NCBI GenBank assembly: GCA_029948255.1
Contig: JALIZF010001443.1
Coordinates: 186,001-250,000, forward strand
Origin: Telmatactis stephensoni
Lineage: Eukaryota > Cnidaria > Anthozoa > Actiniaria > Isophelliidae
Length of the DNA: 64,000 bases
Direction: 5' to 3'
The notes beneath the pieces are model-generated. The model did no database searches. It was not told the origin of the DNA and saw only the letters and a list, made by a program, of their open reading frames with translations. Shown here one piece after another: positions 44,572 through 58,291 of this stretch. The number at the start of each line of letters is the position of its first letter. Within the stretch, counting starts at the first letter, position 1. A program made the position numbers and the translations under genes.

Positions 44572-47500
44572 ATGATGACTATCACTTTTTTCTCTTGTAT
44601 ACTTCTCGTTGTCTTGAAGAAAGTCAATCTTACATCAACAGGTATGTGAACATTTTAGTCTTTTCATACAAAGAATTTTTATATCCACAGTGGAAGAAGA
44701 AAGAAGCATATAGAACTAAAACGCCCAAAATGGCCATGGAGCAAAATAAGAGAATGTTTGAATGGCTGATTTGCTTTACCGAGATGAACGTTTAAAATCA
44801 TTATGTTCCTTACATATATTTTAAGTATTGCGGCGATGAAACTGAAGGACTTGACGGCAGTCATTTTGAATGAACTTATAAAAGAATGAGCTTTTATCAG
44901 GTATTTTTAAATCAGTAAAAAAGAAAAATAATTACCATAGCTGTAAAGAGCATGTTAAAATTAGCAAAACTGTAAAGTTTGAAGTAAATAAATTCAAAAC
45001 TCGCGAGAATATGAGTTTTTGAAAAGTGTAAATTTTGTAAGACGACTTAAACTAGTTAAATCAAACGTCAGGACAGAAGAATAATTACCATAGCAGGACC
45101 GGAAGAGCACGTCAAAATTAGTAAAATTGGCATCTCTTGCCTACCAACTAAATGTTTTCAAACAAAATTTCGATCTTTGAAAATTCATATTTTCGTGAAT
45201 TTTGAACTTACTTTATTTAATTAAACTTCACAATTTTACTAATTTTGACGTGCTCTTTCCAGCTGTGGTAATTATTCTTCTGTCCTGACATTTGGAATTA
45301 CGCGATAAAAGCTCATTTTTGGATATTTTTATAGACATTACGGCACTAAACTACTCTATAGTCATTCTCGTTCCCAGAGCCTCTTCGGTTGTCGTTCCTA
45401 CTCTAGTGGTGTGAATGAGTGGGATCTGGGGACAAGAATGCTCTATAGCTATTTTTCGTCACGTGTAATGTCCAAGTTTTGTGTAAACAGGTAATGGCTC
45501 ATCAGTAAAGTGTCCTAGACTTGACATCCCATATTCCCAAAGCAGCTGTTCAGCTTCACCACCAGGCACTAAATGCCAACGGCCCAAGTGCTTTCAAGGT
45601 TTTGAGTTGGAAGATTACCCATCGAAAGGAATAACGTGCCAATCCCTGGGAAACTGGTCGCACCCTAAGCCAAACTGTATACCAATGGGTAAGATGCTAC
45701 GACTTCTAAGCAATACACTACGGTCGAAGTCTTAAATATTCTGCTTGATAAAGAGGCTTCCACGAGTATTTAAAGAAAAATAAACGAAAGGACGTCATTT
45801 TTCAAAAAAGGGGGGAGGGGAAGGTATTTCTTTTGTTTTACTCCTAGAAGCTCTGTATGATTCTTACTAGCAACGCATGCGCAAGCAACATACGCAGACT
45901 CAGTAGGGTACTGCTCATTAGCGGTGCTTGTCTTTTCTCACACCTCGGTGATAAATGCAGTACTGAGTCTGCGTATGTTTGCGTTGGGCTTAATGCATTG
46001 CGTCGCTAGTGAGACAATTCCTTAGTCGAGCACTGGGAATATTTGAGATTTCGAACATTGCACATTGATATACTTTTTTATTGTCATGCAGTTAATATTT
46101 GACAATTGATACCATTGGCATCATTTTAGACCATTTCAGAAAAAAATTGTTATTGAGAAAAGCCAGTCAATTAGGCCGTATTTATGGTAGGAGTGGATAG
46201 CTGGTTAGCATTAACCCAGGGTTAGAGTTTAAAGAAAACTTTTGGAATTAAAGAGGGTCAAGTCTAAAAGTTTTGCCATTTTTGACGGTTGACTGTAAGA
46301 AAGTCGGTGTTCTGACGCGGTACGTTGGCGGTTAATTCTACTTTTTGACGGTTAAAATAAGCCAATTAAATATTACTAACCAATAGTTAACCATCAATTT
46401 TTATGAAATTACATCGCTAGCTGTTACTGTTGTACCTTGTTGTCTAACTTGTCCATTTCTTGTATTGCGGTTTAATATTTGACCAGAAAATAGAATGAAT
46501 ATGCTGTATTAGGCGAAATTCGGTATCGTGAAGGATTAGTTCCAGGCCCGTCGCTTGGGGTGGTTCGAAAGTTCGAACGAACCCCTCCTCCCTTCCCACA
46601 GAAAACAGCCGCTTAGCTTAGGCTATAGTACTTTTCCTTAAGAAACTATTGTCACATTGTTTTATTTCTCTCTAAATGAACCTTTGGTAAATGCTGGTGA
46701 ATTATGGTTTATCAAAACCCCGACCTTCAGCTATTTATTTTAACGATATCTTAGTTTTAACAACTGAAGTATTTTCACCAATTTTTTTATTATTCATATA
46801 ATCTTTTACAAAAGTGTTTCTCTCTTTTCTCTCTCTCGTCTTAATTAACAACTGATTTTGATTTTGAGAGAGAACAAAAGAAAAAATAAATAAAATAAAA
46901 ATGAGAAGTTCCCCTAGCCGGTTTCGAACCCGGCTCTTACATCTGCTCATTTGCTTCACAGTTCAAGGGTTTTCCAACTGCGCCACGGGATCGCGTAATT
47001 TACACAACAATAGATAGCCAATTCACAGGATACACTAGGTTATTTTGTCCTCCAAATCCCTCAGTAGACCAGTTAGCCTAGTGGTAAGGTTCAGTCACTT
47101 ACGGCCTAGGATCCGACTGTTTCCTCCCTCTTTGACTGCGAAGCTTGCTGTGTTCTACCGGATAGCGCGGAAGGGGCCGAAATCTCCATCCTATACGTAA
47201 CATGCGATGATTCAGCGATTTGTCTGGATGCATGGCCCGATTTTTTTTGGGTTTTGCATAAAATTAGCATACTAATTTGCTTTTGGTTGTGGGTTCGAGT
47301 CCTACCTGCGCCAACAAATTTTCTTTTTTTCTTTTTTCTTTTATCTTTTTTTCCTGTTTTTAATGGATTCTAATTTTCTTTTCTAGTTTTTCTTGGCTGA
47401 AAATCCAGGTTTTAACGAAGAAAACTATACATAAACTCTTTGCCGATTAGTTTGATGCTTCAGTCAAATTTTGCGTACTTTAGAAAAACATGCACACTTT

Positions 47501-50500
47501 CCTTGAAAGAAGAGTTATCTTAAAAATATCATTCCACTTTCCAAAGCCAGCGGGACCTCTGATACTTACAGAGGTCATTCTGAAGCATTCGATTCCCTAA
47601 TCCAGCCAAAAATGGTGGAAATCGAACCAACCCAATCAATATGCTTGCGACGAGCCAGCAAATCTGGACAATATGGAGTTCAGTATGACTTTTATATAGT
47701 TTTTAACTGTATTGAAATAGTGAAATTGTTACAACATCTTGAATAATACGCGCATTTGGAAAAAATAACTTAGAAAAATGTTGTTCCTAAGTGTTTTTTT
47801 GACGCTTAACGGATAAAATTTCCCTCGCCGTTGACTGGTTAAACTTTGGGGTAAAATTTAGGCCGTTTGACGCTTGACGCCGGTCGTTTAACCCCATTTA
47901 GACCCTCATTTAGTCCTGGGTTAACGCTAATTAACATACGTTTCAAGTAACTCGATACAACCAACAATATTGAAGTCGGGTTTTATACAGGTAATTGTGA
48001 TTTTAAAGACCAAAACACGTGCAAATGGAAACAAGAAACCACTTCAGACCACTTAGACTGGAAATTAGCCAATCCTCCTGAATCAAAAGCCGACAAAGCA
48101 GATGACAAACAAAGTGCATGGAGTAAGCGAAGTTTTTCTCTTCATGATTATTTAACTAATGATATGACTATCAAAAATTCTCGATCATGATAGGTCGGCT
48201 GCTTCCTGATTTTTTCGAAATCACTGTGCAAAAAAGACAAAATCACCGAAATCACACATGTGCAAAAAAGTGAAATCGCCCTTGCTGATTGGATGAAAAA
48301 CAATGAGCTGTCAGTTTCAACCAATCAAAGTGTGTTGGAAGTGATTTTGAAAGTACGCGTGCAACATGTCCTCGCGCAACTTGCATCAATTATCTACGCG
48401 CGCTAATCATCTAGCATCTGTTTTGAGAATTTTTCTTTGATCAAAATATTTTTGATGGCCTTATTATTACTGAAGAAAATCGAACGGGTTTCTCGTGCAG
48501 TTTGAAAAAAAATCACTATTTAGTGCAGTATAAAATCAAGATTTTCAAATTGCACTTGCCTCCGGCTCGTGCACTCGTGATATTTTTTTCAAGCTGCACT
48601 CGAATCGAACCAGTTGGATTTCCTATACAAATAGATCAGGCGTAACTATGTTTTGTATTTTGATGAAACACGAGCGAAGCTGTAGTACGCGAAATTTTTT
48701 ATATAGATACGAGCCGCAGACGAGTTTTTAATAAAGCCAGTTTGAGTATTCTACAACTTGAGGAGAGTACAACGCTACACGCACCTGGTCTATTTGCTGA
48801 TCATATAGCAGAATTTACGAGCAAAGAAAATAAAAAGAATTTTGTGACGTTACGTTTTATTATCTAGAGTCTCATAAACAGATAACGGACTTGTGAATTT
48901 ATTATATAATTACTAATATCAGTGTGGGGTCTGAGAAATAACTGAAGACTAGAGGCCAGAATGTTTCGGTTTTACTGGAAGGTATTAATTTACATACAAT
49001 AATCTCGGCATTTTGATTGGTTGAGAGCACGTGAATTTATCCCGAACCAATGCAAAACTAAATCTGATAATTTGAGTGCAACTTTTGAGTGCAAAACCCG
49101 AAAATGAAAATTGGAGTTTGGGGTGCGGAGGAAAGGGGCGAAACGTCCCAATTTGTAAGTGGTTCATCTAATGTCGAAAGAGAATATTCATCGTACTGTA
49201 GTCTAGTCCAGACTTTAAATTTTTCCCATTTTCTTCCCTTCAATACAGCCGAATATCTTTTCGTCCAAACAATAAGTGCATCGCCTGATGAGACAGCATC
49301 ACTATACCTCAAGGATTTAACAATCAACACGAGTATTTTAGAGTGTTTTAGTATCAAGTACCTTTTGAATGGAATAGACAGAGATAATCTGAAAATATCT
49401 CAGGATAATAAAACTCTGTTCTCCGTATTCTCAATGGAGAATGTGTGGAAAACGGCCACAGGAAAGCTGTTTTTGAATACAACTAATCAGATACAGTTAT
49501 CGGTAAGTACAGCTAAAACGCTTGATCATACAGTAATCCTTAATTTCTATCCTCTTCTTTTCCCTCCTCTCCTCTCCTCTCCTCTCCTCTCCTCTCCTCT
49601 CCTCTCCTCTCCTCTCCTCTCCTCTCCTCTCCTCTCCTCTCCTCTCCTCTCCTCTCCTCTCCTCTCCTCTCCTCTCCTCTCCTCTCCTCTCCTCTCCTCT
49701 CCTCTCCTCTCCTCTCCTCTCCTCTCCTCTCCTCTCCTCTCCTCTCCTCTCCTCTCCTCTCCTCTCCTCTCCTCTCCTCTCCTCTCTTCTCTTCTCTTCT
49801 CTTCTCCTCTCTTCTCTTCTCTTCTAATAAAGCCCTATCTAGTGAATAACTTGTCAGCCCATGTCTTGTTCTTAATTTTGTCGTTTTCTGCGTGTCTCTA
49901 GATTTTTAGGATACGTTAAATTGTGGATAAAATTACACTTTTGTAGCTACAATTGTCAAATATCTGGGGGAGATCTGATGGCTTGATCGGGGGGGATTTA
50001 GAAAAAGAGGAGTCGACTGTCTCTTGAATGTTCTTTGTTCATCACGAGTGAGTATTCCTCCTTTATTTCATTTTTTTCAGGATTTTAGAATCACCGCAAC
50101 TATCGGAGAATCTCAGCGAGGAGACATTTATATCGATGCAATTAAATTTTTGCCTGGAAAGTATTGTCAAAACATAAGTAAGTAAAATTCTTTAAGTATT
50201 TGAATAAAAACAACATGGCAACCAAATAGTGCAGAATATTTTGTTTTCCACTGCTTTCAGCACTATTTACCACTATATTTAGGGTGGGTTTGCTTGGGCG
50301 AATTCATTCGCCCATTTTTTTAGCACGTGTGTTTTTTTAGATGTTACATAAGATATGTATTTTATCTATGGAATAAAGACTATTATTATTATTATTATTA
50401 TTATCGCGCGGGTCAAGTTCGTCACGGGACAAGATACGGGACGGGACGAACGCGGGACACGGGACGAGATTCACATTATTGTCGATTCAGACGTTTACAT

Positions 50501-53500
50501 GGAAACCGAGACAAGAATTCATTTGCGTTTACACGAGTCTTTAGTTTTTACCGGTACGATATGAAGTTTTTCGTTGGCCGGTCGAAACTCGTCTTGTGAA
50601 GAACTCAGCCATGTAAATACACTCTTAGTTGGCATTATTTCAGTGTTTTAAGATTTCATGCTTTTAATTTTTGCGCCTTAATTTTAGAAAGATTGAATTT
50701 TCGTCTTAATTTATTTCCATAATGAATTACTACGTTTATATTTGTCGACAGCGTGTCCTAGAATTTCTGTTGCAAATGTACAAAGCAGTTGTTCAACTTC
50801 AGTTGTGCCTGGAACGACATGTAAACTCAAGTGTAAAGAAGGTTTTAAATTTGAAACGATCGAGTATCTCTCTGAAGGCTTGACGTGTTTACCAATGGGA
50901 ACGTGGTCACAACGGATGCCAACTTGTCTGGCTATATGTAAGAATATGACGTTAGATCGATGTTAACCTTAGCTAGGGCTAGGGGTATCAAGGGGTAGAA
51001 CTAGTGGGGATAGGAGTAGAGGTATAACGGGCAGAGGGTAGCGGTAGGGGTAGGGACAGGGCGTACCAAGGGGTTGAACGACAAGTAGCGGCATAGGGGG
51101 CAGGTGGGAGGGGAAGGCATATAGGGATAGGCCAAGCCGGAATACGGTAGGTATAGGGATTGGAGTAGAGGTAGGGGTTGGAGTAGGGGCGGGATAGGAG
51201 TAGGGGTATATATAAGGGGCAGGGGATAGGGTGGGATGCGGTGGGATAGGGACTGGGGTAGGGGTTGAAATTAGGGATAGGGAAGGTAGGGAAGGCTGGG
51301 ATGGGGTAGGAATAGGGGGGTGAGGTAGGAAGCGACAAATTCTTCGCTCTTTATTATAGATTTCCTTAGGGTACATTCATATTAAAAACATTTCATTCAG
51401 TATTCATATTGAAAGTGGAAAATAAAATTTGTAAGTATCATTGGCTATCCGTTAGCGATACTAATGGAATATCACTCACGAATGGGAAATGACTCGTCCT
51501 CGGAGACCCAGGGCGTCAGGGAGGGGGAGGGGATGGGAAGGGAAGGGAAAGAGGGAAAAAGGACGTCCTTTTCCCCCCTTTCCTTTCCCCTCCCCTCCCC
51601 CTCCCTGACGCCCTGGGTCTCCGAGGACGGAAATGATTCAGTCCTAGATGTGAATTTAAAGTATTGTTCTATTATTTAGCTTATTCAGAATTGAACGTTG
51701 GACAGATTGTCGGTATTACAATAGGCAGCATCATTGCTATAACACTACTGATTGTCATGATCGTTTGCTGTCTGAGAAAAAGAAAACAAGAACATTTAAA
51801 AGAGTTGGAGGATCCCGAGCAGGAGTAAGTCGGTCGCTCGATCATAAAACATTCCAAACATACTCAATCATCCTGTAGAATTTTGCAGACACAGTACAGG
51901 GGCGGACCCAGGATTATCTTCAGGAGGGGGTGCACTGTCTTCAGCAGGGAGTGCACCATCATATATATTGGAAACTGCCGAGAGCAGATTTTGGAAAAAT
52001 ATTGAGAAAAAAGGACTCAAAGTCGTCTCAGGAGGGGGTGCGCACCATCTGCACTCCTCCCCTTAATCCGCCCCTGCTGTAGTAACAAAAATACTTAATG
52101 CTAAATGCTTTGATTTATTTAATGGTCAAAGGATTGTGTAATATGTTTTGCAACAAGCAATGAAAGGACAGGCCATAGTGTGCTTCAATGTTTGAGTTTT
52201 AATTGCTTTAGATATTTTTGACTCGACAATCTTTTTGAGATTTTCTCTTTTTGGCGCTAAGATATTGCTGTGGTTTTGAATTCTAGCCGACCAAAGCTTT
52301 TTGCTTTGAAGGGAGGCCAACGTCGGCATGTCAAATGCGGACTCAACCTTCAGAAAAAGGCCTATTGTAAAAAGACTCGAGAAGCGCTGAGCCTAACACT
52401 TTTCTCGACTTCTTACATTTACCCACGCGTGCTTCTATAATCCGACATATATATTTTTATATTTCTTCGATCTAAGTTCCTGTATTGAAATGACTTATGA
52501 ATAGACTTTCTTAGTGGTATTGACACTACATATAGATCCTAGTCTTGTGCTGCTGTTTCTTTGTGAAAGTCCAGCACGTACATACATACATACATGATTG
52601 AGACTCCCTCAACAGGGCTTTTCAGCTCAATTTACAAATCCTAACTAAATCATATAAATCAAACATAAATGGATTAAGAATCCCAACTGGCAAGGAGGCA
52701 AACCAGTTGGCTATATTACAAGCATGGCCGAGAAACTGAATTTGAACTAATCGAAATCGGAACAAATTCAGTCTCAGCTAGTGGCCAGAGCGGGAATCGA
52801 ACCTGGGACCGCCAGATTGCGAGACCAACGCTCTGACCACTCGGCCATGCTGCCTCCACGTCCAGCCGTGGATGAACAAATACACTGATGTCTTTCTCGC
52901 ATCTTTCCCCCTCGTTAGAATGGAATATCGCGTCCATTCTGAAGAACAAACTCAAGTAGAAAAAGACAAATGGGAAGTGGACTTACAAGATGTGAACATT
53001 CAAGAGGAGTTAGGAGAGGGAGCCTTTGGTAAAGTATTCAAGGCTATTCTTAAGGAGGCTCCTCATAGAGAAGAGACTGCTATCATGGCAAAGCTGATGG
53101 GGACACCCCAGTTGATAAGACAGAACAGAAAAGAACAAACAGTTGCTGTGAAAACACTGCATGGTGAGGGTGAATGTGTTTATGTTCCTGTTAACACAAA
53201 TGAACAATTGAGCAAAGTGAATGAGAGGTTCACGGTTTGACTAGAACTCCCGTTATCGCGCACTTCAGTATTCGACAAAGAGTAGCTTGAAATAACCGTA
53301 AAACCTAGGACTGAGGGAGGGAGGGGTAGAGGAGCACACCGTCCGCAGCCCCTCCTTGAGAGATCATTCCGAGTAAAAAGATCGCACACCACGCGGCAAA
53401 GTGAAAACCAACCAACCAACCAACAAAGCAAACAAACAACAACAACTAACAACAAAAACAAAGCAATACAACAAAACAGCGATTAAAAAGGAACAAGAAA

Positions 53501-56500
53501 TTAACTTCTAAGAGGTTGTTTACGCTTATAAAATTGTATTTTTATTTGTTCTAGAGTCCGCAGATCGAGTTGAAAAGGCTGATTTTTTGAAGGAAATACG
53601 CGTAATAAAAAAACTTGGTTGTCATCAAAATATTGTCAACTTTTTGTGCTGCCATACTACAAGTGAACCTTACTTCCTGGTTGTGGAGTACCTGCCTAAA
53701 GGAGATCTACTGAAATACTTGAGAAAAAATAGACACAAGGTAAATGAGAACTGGTGGAAATGGGTGGCGTAGTGGTTAAGCCACTCGCCTCTCACCGCTG
53801 TGGTCCGGGATCGAGTCCCGGCTCGGGCACTGGGTCATATGTGAGTTGAGTTTGTTTGATGTGTTGTTCTCTCCCTTGCCACGAGGGTTTTTTCTCCGGG
53901 TTCTCCGGTTTTTTCTCCCTCAAATAAAAATCAACGTGTGAGTTGAGTGTCGTGTGGTAGAATAGTTGAATGTAGTGGTAGTGTGTGTGAGAGACAGCAG
54001 GCCCACATCAGCCGAATGGTTGCCAATTAGTCGAGCCTGCTTAAACAAATAAACAGTACACACGCATAGATGGCGTCATTGAATTTTAAGCGCGTTCTGA
54101 CGTCATCTGTGCATTTATTGGAGTACAAACGCACAGAAACATGTTAAATATTCCAGACCCAATTATGCAGCGCATTCATAAGATACAACAAAGAAAATCT
54201 ACTTATTAGTAGTGCACCCATCCATTTCGGTCTCATCTATGTTGATCTATATTTTATGTATAATATATTTGGGATATAAGGCGCACGCTGATTGGCTGAC
54301 TACTGTGTCTATATCAGAGGGGAAAAAACATGGCTTGCACAAAAAAAGTTGAAAATATATAAAACCAATATATAAATTCATCACTAATGTACTGTGCTAT
54401 AAATGATGTAGAACACTCGAGACAAGTAAGAGAAAGACATACTCGGCTTCGCCTCGTGTTCCTAAGCTCGCTTTTCTTGTACTCTACATACATCGTCTAT
54501 ATTACAGTACATTGACATGCACGCACGTTTTATATTGCTTAAACATGATATAAAGCTGATATAGCTATACTAGCTATATCAGTATATATAGTATATAGTA
54601 TATATAGTTCAACCCGTGAAAATCGTGTTATAATGGCCATTACCGCATGCTTGCGAGCCAATGAGAATCCAGAATTTTGATATTGAATATTAAAATAAGA
54701 TTAAATATATAAAATAATTACTATCAAGATGTTAAAGTGTAGATTATAGCAAGTTTTGATCTTGACAGATCAGTGGTTTTGAAGGAAAAGAAATTGCACC
54801 AGTGTACCTTCATAGGAAAACTGGTTTGACTAATGGTATCCATGATGAAGATGAAGACGAAGATCACCATGAGGTAGGGTCGCCACGCCCAATATTTGCA
54901 TGAGAGAAACGCGGTCAGTTTCCCAATTGTCACAACCGTAAACCCTAAATTGATATTGAAGCTAGACTTCTCCATCAAGAAGAAGAAAGCCATTTGGTAC
55001 TTAACAAATCAAAGAGAAATAGTAGAAGATGAAGTGCTTTGCTACATTCCCTAAGAGGGACAGGGAAAAATCCCAGCTAAAGTGGGACTTGAATCCACGA
55101 CTCCTACGATACCTGTCCAGTGCTCTACCTAATGAGTTATCGCGACTCAGTTATACTCAGTTATGCTGTGAGCAAAAATTTCCTCTTAAACAGTACTCAT
55201 GTACGCCTGGGCAACTTAACTTTCAATTTTTACCTTATTTACTTATCTTTATAGAGACGTGAACGAGAATTTGAAGACGATACCATAACGCCAACAGATC
55301 TGTTGTCATTTTCCTATCAAATAGCTGCTGGAATGGTGAGCACAATTTTTGACATGATATTGCTACGACATGTTTAAACGTAAATAGGAAAAATTGAATC
55401 GCTTACACAGTATGTCAAAAATCAAGTATAATAAAAAAAACATGTAACGATCCAGTAATTACTCATATAGGTATTGTACTTGTACGATTTGATTTGGCAA
55501 CTCACAACATGCCCTGGGGGTGACTCCATTGTAAAAGGATTGGGTATGCTCGCCGTATCTCTAGCCTTAGGGTTAAAAATCAGCGATTTGGTATCTTCTA
55601 GGCTCCTAAAATTAAAGTTTAGAGTTTTAGTATTTCCTGGTCTCTTTTAGGGTATCAAAACAGCCCATCGCTTATTATATTGTTCTCAAATGGAAGAAAT
55701 TTGCCCAACGAAAGCGGTCGACCATTCAATTTTATGTTCATCATAATAATGTTCATTAGCTTGTTATCGCTGGTATCTCTCCTGTGGGATGGTTGGCCGA
55801 GTGGTTAGAACGCTGGCCTTTCACCGCTGTGGTCCGGGTTCGAGTCCAAGTTCGAGCGCCTGGATCATATGTGAATTGAGTTTGTTTGATGTGTTGTTCT
55901 CTACCATGCCACGAGGGTTTTTTCTCCGGGTTCTCCGGTTTTTCCTCCCTCAGCAAAAATCAACATGTGAGTCGAGTGATTATTTGGAAAATACTTAATG
56001 TAGAGGTAGTGTGTCAAAAAATCGTTGATTTGCCTCCTCAGTAACCTTGGTTAAGGCAATTTATCTGTTTAAGCAAAATTCCTGGCCTTAACATACTTGA
56101 GTATTTTTAAAAATTTCCGACGAGCATACCCGATCCTTTTACAATGGAGTCCCCCTCGGGCGTACATGACATACTTTCCAGAAAAAAATAGACGGTTTTT
56201 CTGTCATTTGTTACTCCGCTTCATATATAATTGCCATGGTGTTTGCATTCATTTGCACACCTTGTAGAGATGGCGGCCATTTTGAAACAACACTTTCCAG
56301 TGCAATTTTCAAAACCCTTCCTTGATGCAAATGAACTTTGGATGCCTTTCTATTGACCTTTAACAAGAGACCATAATACTAAGAGAGCGAAACTCAGTAT
56401 TGATGTCTGTGCGATGTTCGTGGCGGCTAAGGCTATTTTTAGTAACTTCGCCATCGCGCGCGCAAGGCTCTCAAACAATAGAGTCCAAAAGCCGAAAGCA

Positions 56501-58200
56501 AACGGTCCCGTCCGCGCGCACGTCAAAAATCAAATTCTATTGTTTGAAAGTCTTGCGCGCGCTATGGCGAAGTTACTAAAAATAACCTTAGCCGCCATGA
56601 ACATCGCACAGACATCAATACTGAGTTTCGCTCTCTTCAGTATTATGGTCTCTTGCCTTTAAGGAATATCTGTCTAAAAAAGGCTTCGTACATCGTGATT
56701 TAGCAGCTCGAAATATTCTTGTTGGGAATAACAAACAAGTCAAAGTATCAGATTTTGGACTAGCACGTGACTTGTACGAAGAAAAAGTCTACCATGCTAG
56801 TGAAAAGAGGAAACTACCAATCAAATGGATGCCACCAGAAGCTATTTATGATCAAGTCTTTACTACTGAGAGTGATGTGTGAGTATTGCATGGTATCTCG
56901 TCTTGATCGATTATAGAGTATATAAAGTAAATTGGTCTTTAATTGCTTTTTGTTAATTGGTTCTCTACTTTTTTAACGGAAACTTTTCTTTAGATGGTCC
57001 TATGGCGTTTTACTTTGGGAAATATCGACTTTAGGTAATTAGAAACAACATTCAAGCAACGTTCATTATATCTACCAACTGAGTTGTCTGGGATCATTTG
57101 CATAAAACGTAACGTCCGACGTAACTGCTAACGTAAAACGTTACTAACAGTGGTTTACCTGGGCTGGACGTCCAACGTTGGCAGTTACGACTGACGTTAC
57201 GTTTAATTTTATGTAACTGGCCTTTATTTGTTCGCTTGTAATTATTTGTTGCAGTCAAAAGACTTCAACAAACAAAACCAGGAGATTAAGAAACGCGTCA
57301 CGTAATGTAACGTGTTGCCTGCTGACCGTGAGCGACTTACGTGGGCTTAAGGTATATTTACCAGAAAGTTGTTACCAGCGCGAACTGAAGTCGTTAGGGA
57401 GAATGAAGGAGAGGAAGACCGGCACGGAAAATGTCAAATACGGGGCATGTCATGTCACGTTTGTCCGCTGATGGTTTATTATAACGGTGTCGGCGCATGC
57501 TCTCAGTTTTTCCTGGTCAAACTAACAGATAACTCTTACGTATAGGTGGTGCTCCCTACCCGTTTGTATCATTGAGGAACATTGCACTGCAGATACGCAA
57601 CGGATATCGGATGGAAAAACCAGAAATGTGTTCTGATGAAGTGTAAGTTTTATTAAGAAAAATGTACCTTAGTTATATCTTAAACAGGCAATAGAAAACG
57701 GCCTGTATTGTTGATGTAAAAACTGCGCTGGGAGATATTTAGCCTGCGTAGAAGCCCTCTTTAAATGGGAAGGGGAAGGGAAAGGGAAGGGGATGGGAGA
57801 GGGAAAGAAGAGAGCCCTCTTCCCAGTCCCTTTATGAGGGCCGTTAAGAGATATAGAACACGAGGAAAGTATTTCTGCAACTGATTAGGACTTAAAGCTA
57901 GGAAGACAACTTGGAAGGTTTTGCGCGGGGCATCAGTGTTCAAACAAGAAAGAACTTGTCGACTAAAAAGTTCAAATACCTTGTAACTAACCGTTAGCGA
58001 CCAAAAGAGATGCAATTTAAGTGCAAAACTTGCATAGATTGCATGCGATTTGCGTTCACATTATGTAGAAAGAGTGGCTAAGATAGTGCGTGTCCTTCCG
58101 AGCGTGCAGGTCCCGAGTTGGAACCCCACCTTGCACATTTGTTTCACTTCTCTTTAATCTGTGTACCTTTGATAAGCTTTAAAAATCTGTAAAATGAAGC

Positions 58201-58291
<91 letters not shown>

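Noticed and set aside
46914..46996. Possible genuine tRNA gene on the minus strand
   Set aside because: The B box is good, but the T-stem has mismatches and the acceptor stem does not pair well. It recurs inside the repeat copy at 59602, so it is a tRNA-derived module.
49089..49901. 270-codon ORF with Leu-Ser-Ser-Pro repeats
   Set aside because: It fuses a real MAM exon (49249-49502) to readthrough of the (CTCCT)n intronic microsatellite; the donor at 49503 is consensus.
50969..51376. Proline-rich 135- and 116-codon ORFs on the minus strand
   Set aside because: They are readthrough of the G-rich minisatellite.
53759..53832. Possible genuine tRNA gene on the plus strand
   Set aside because: The T-arm is excellent, but the same head plus the same non-tRNA body occurs at three other places, which marks a SINE.
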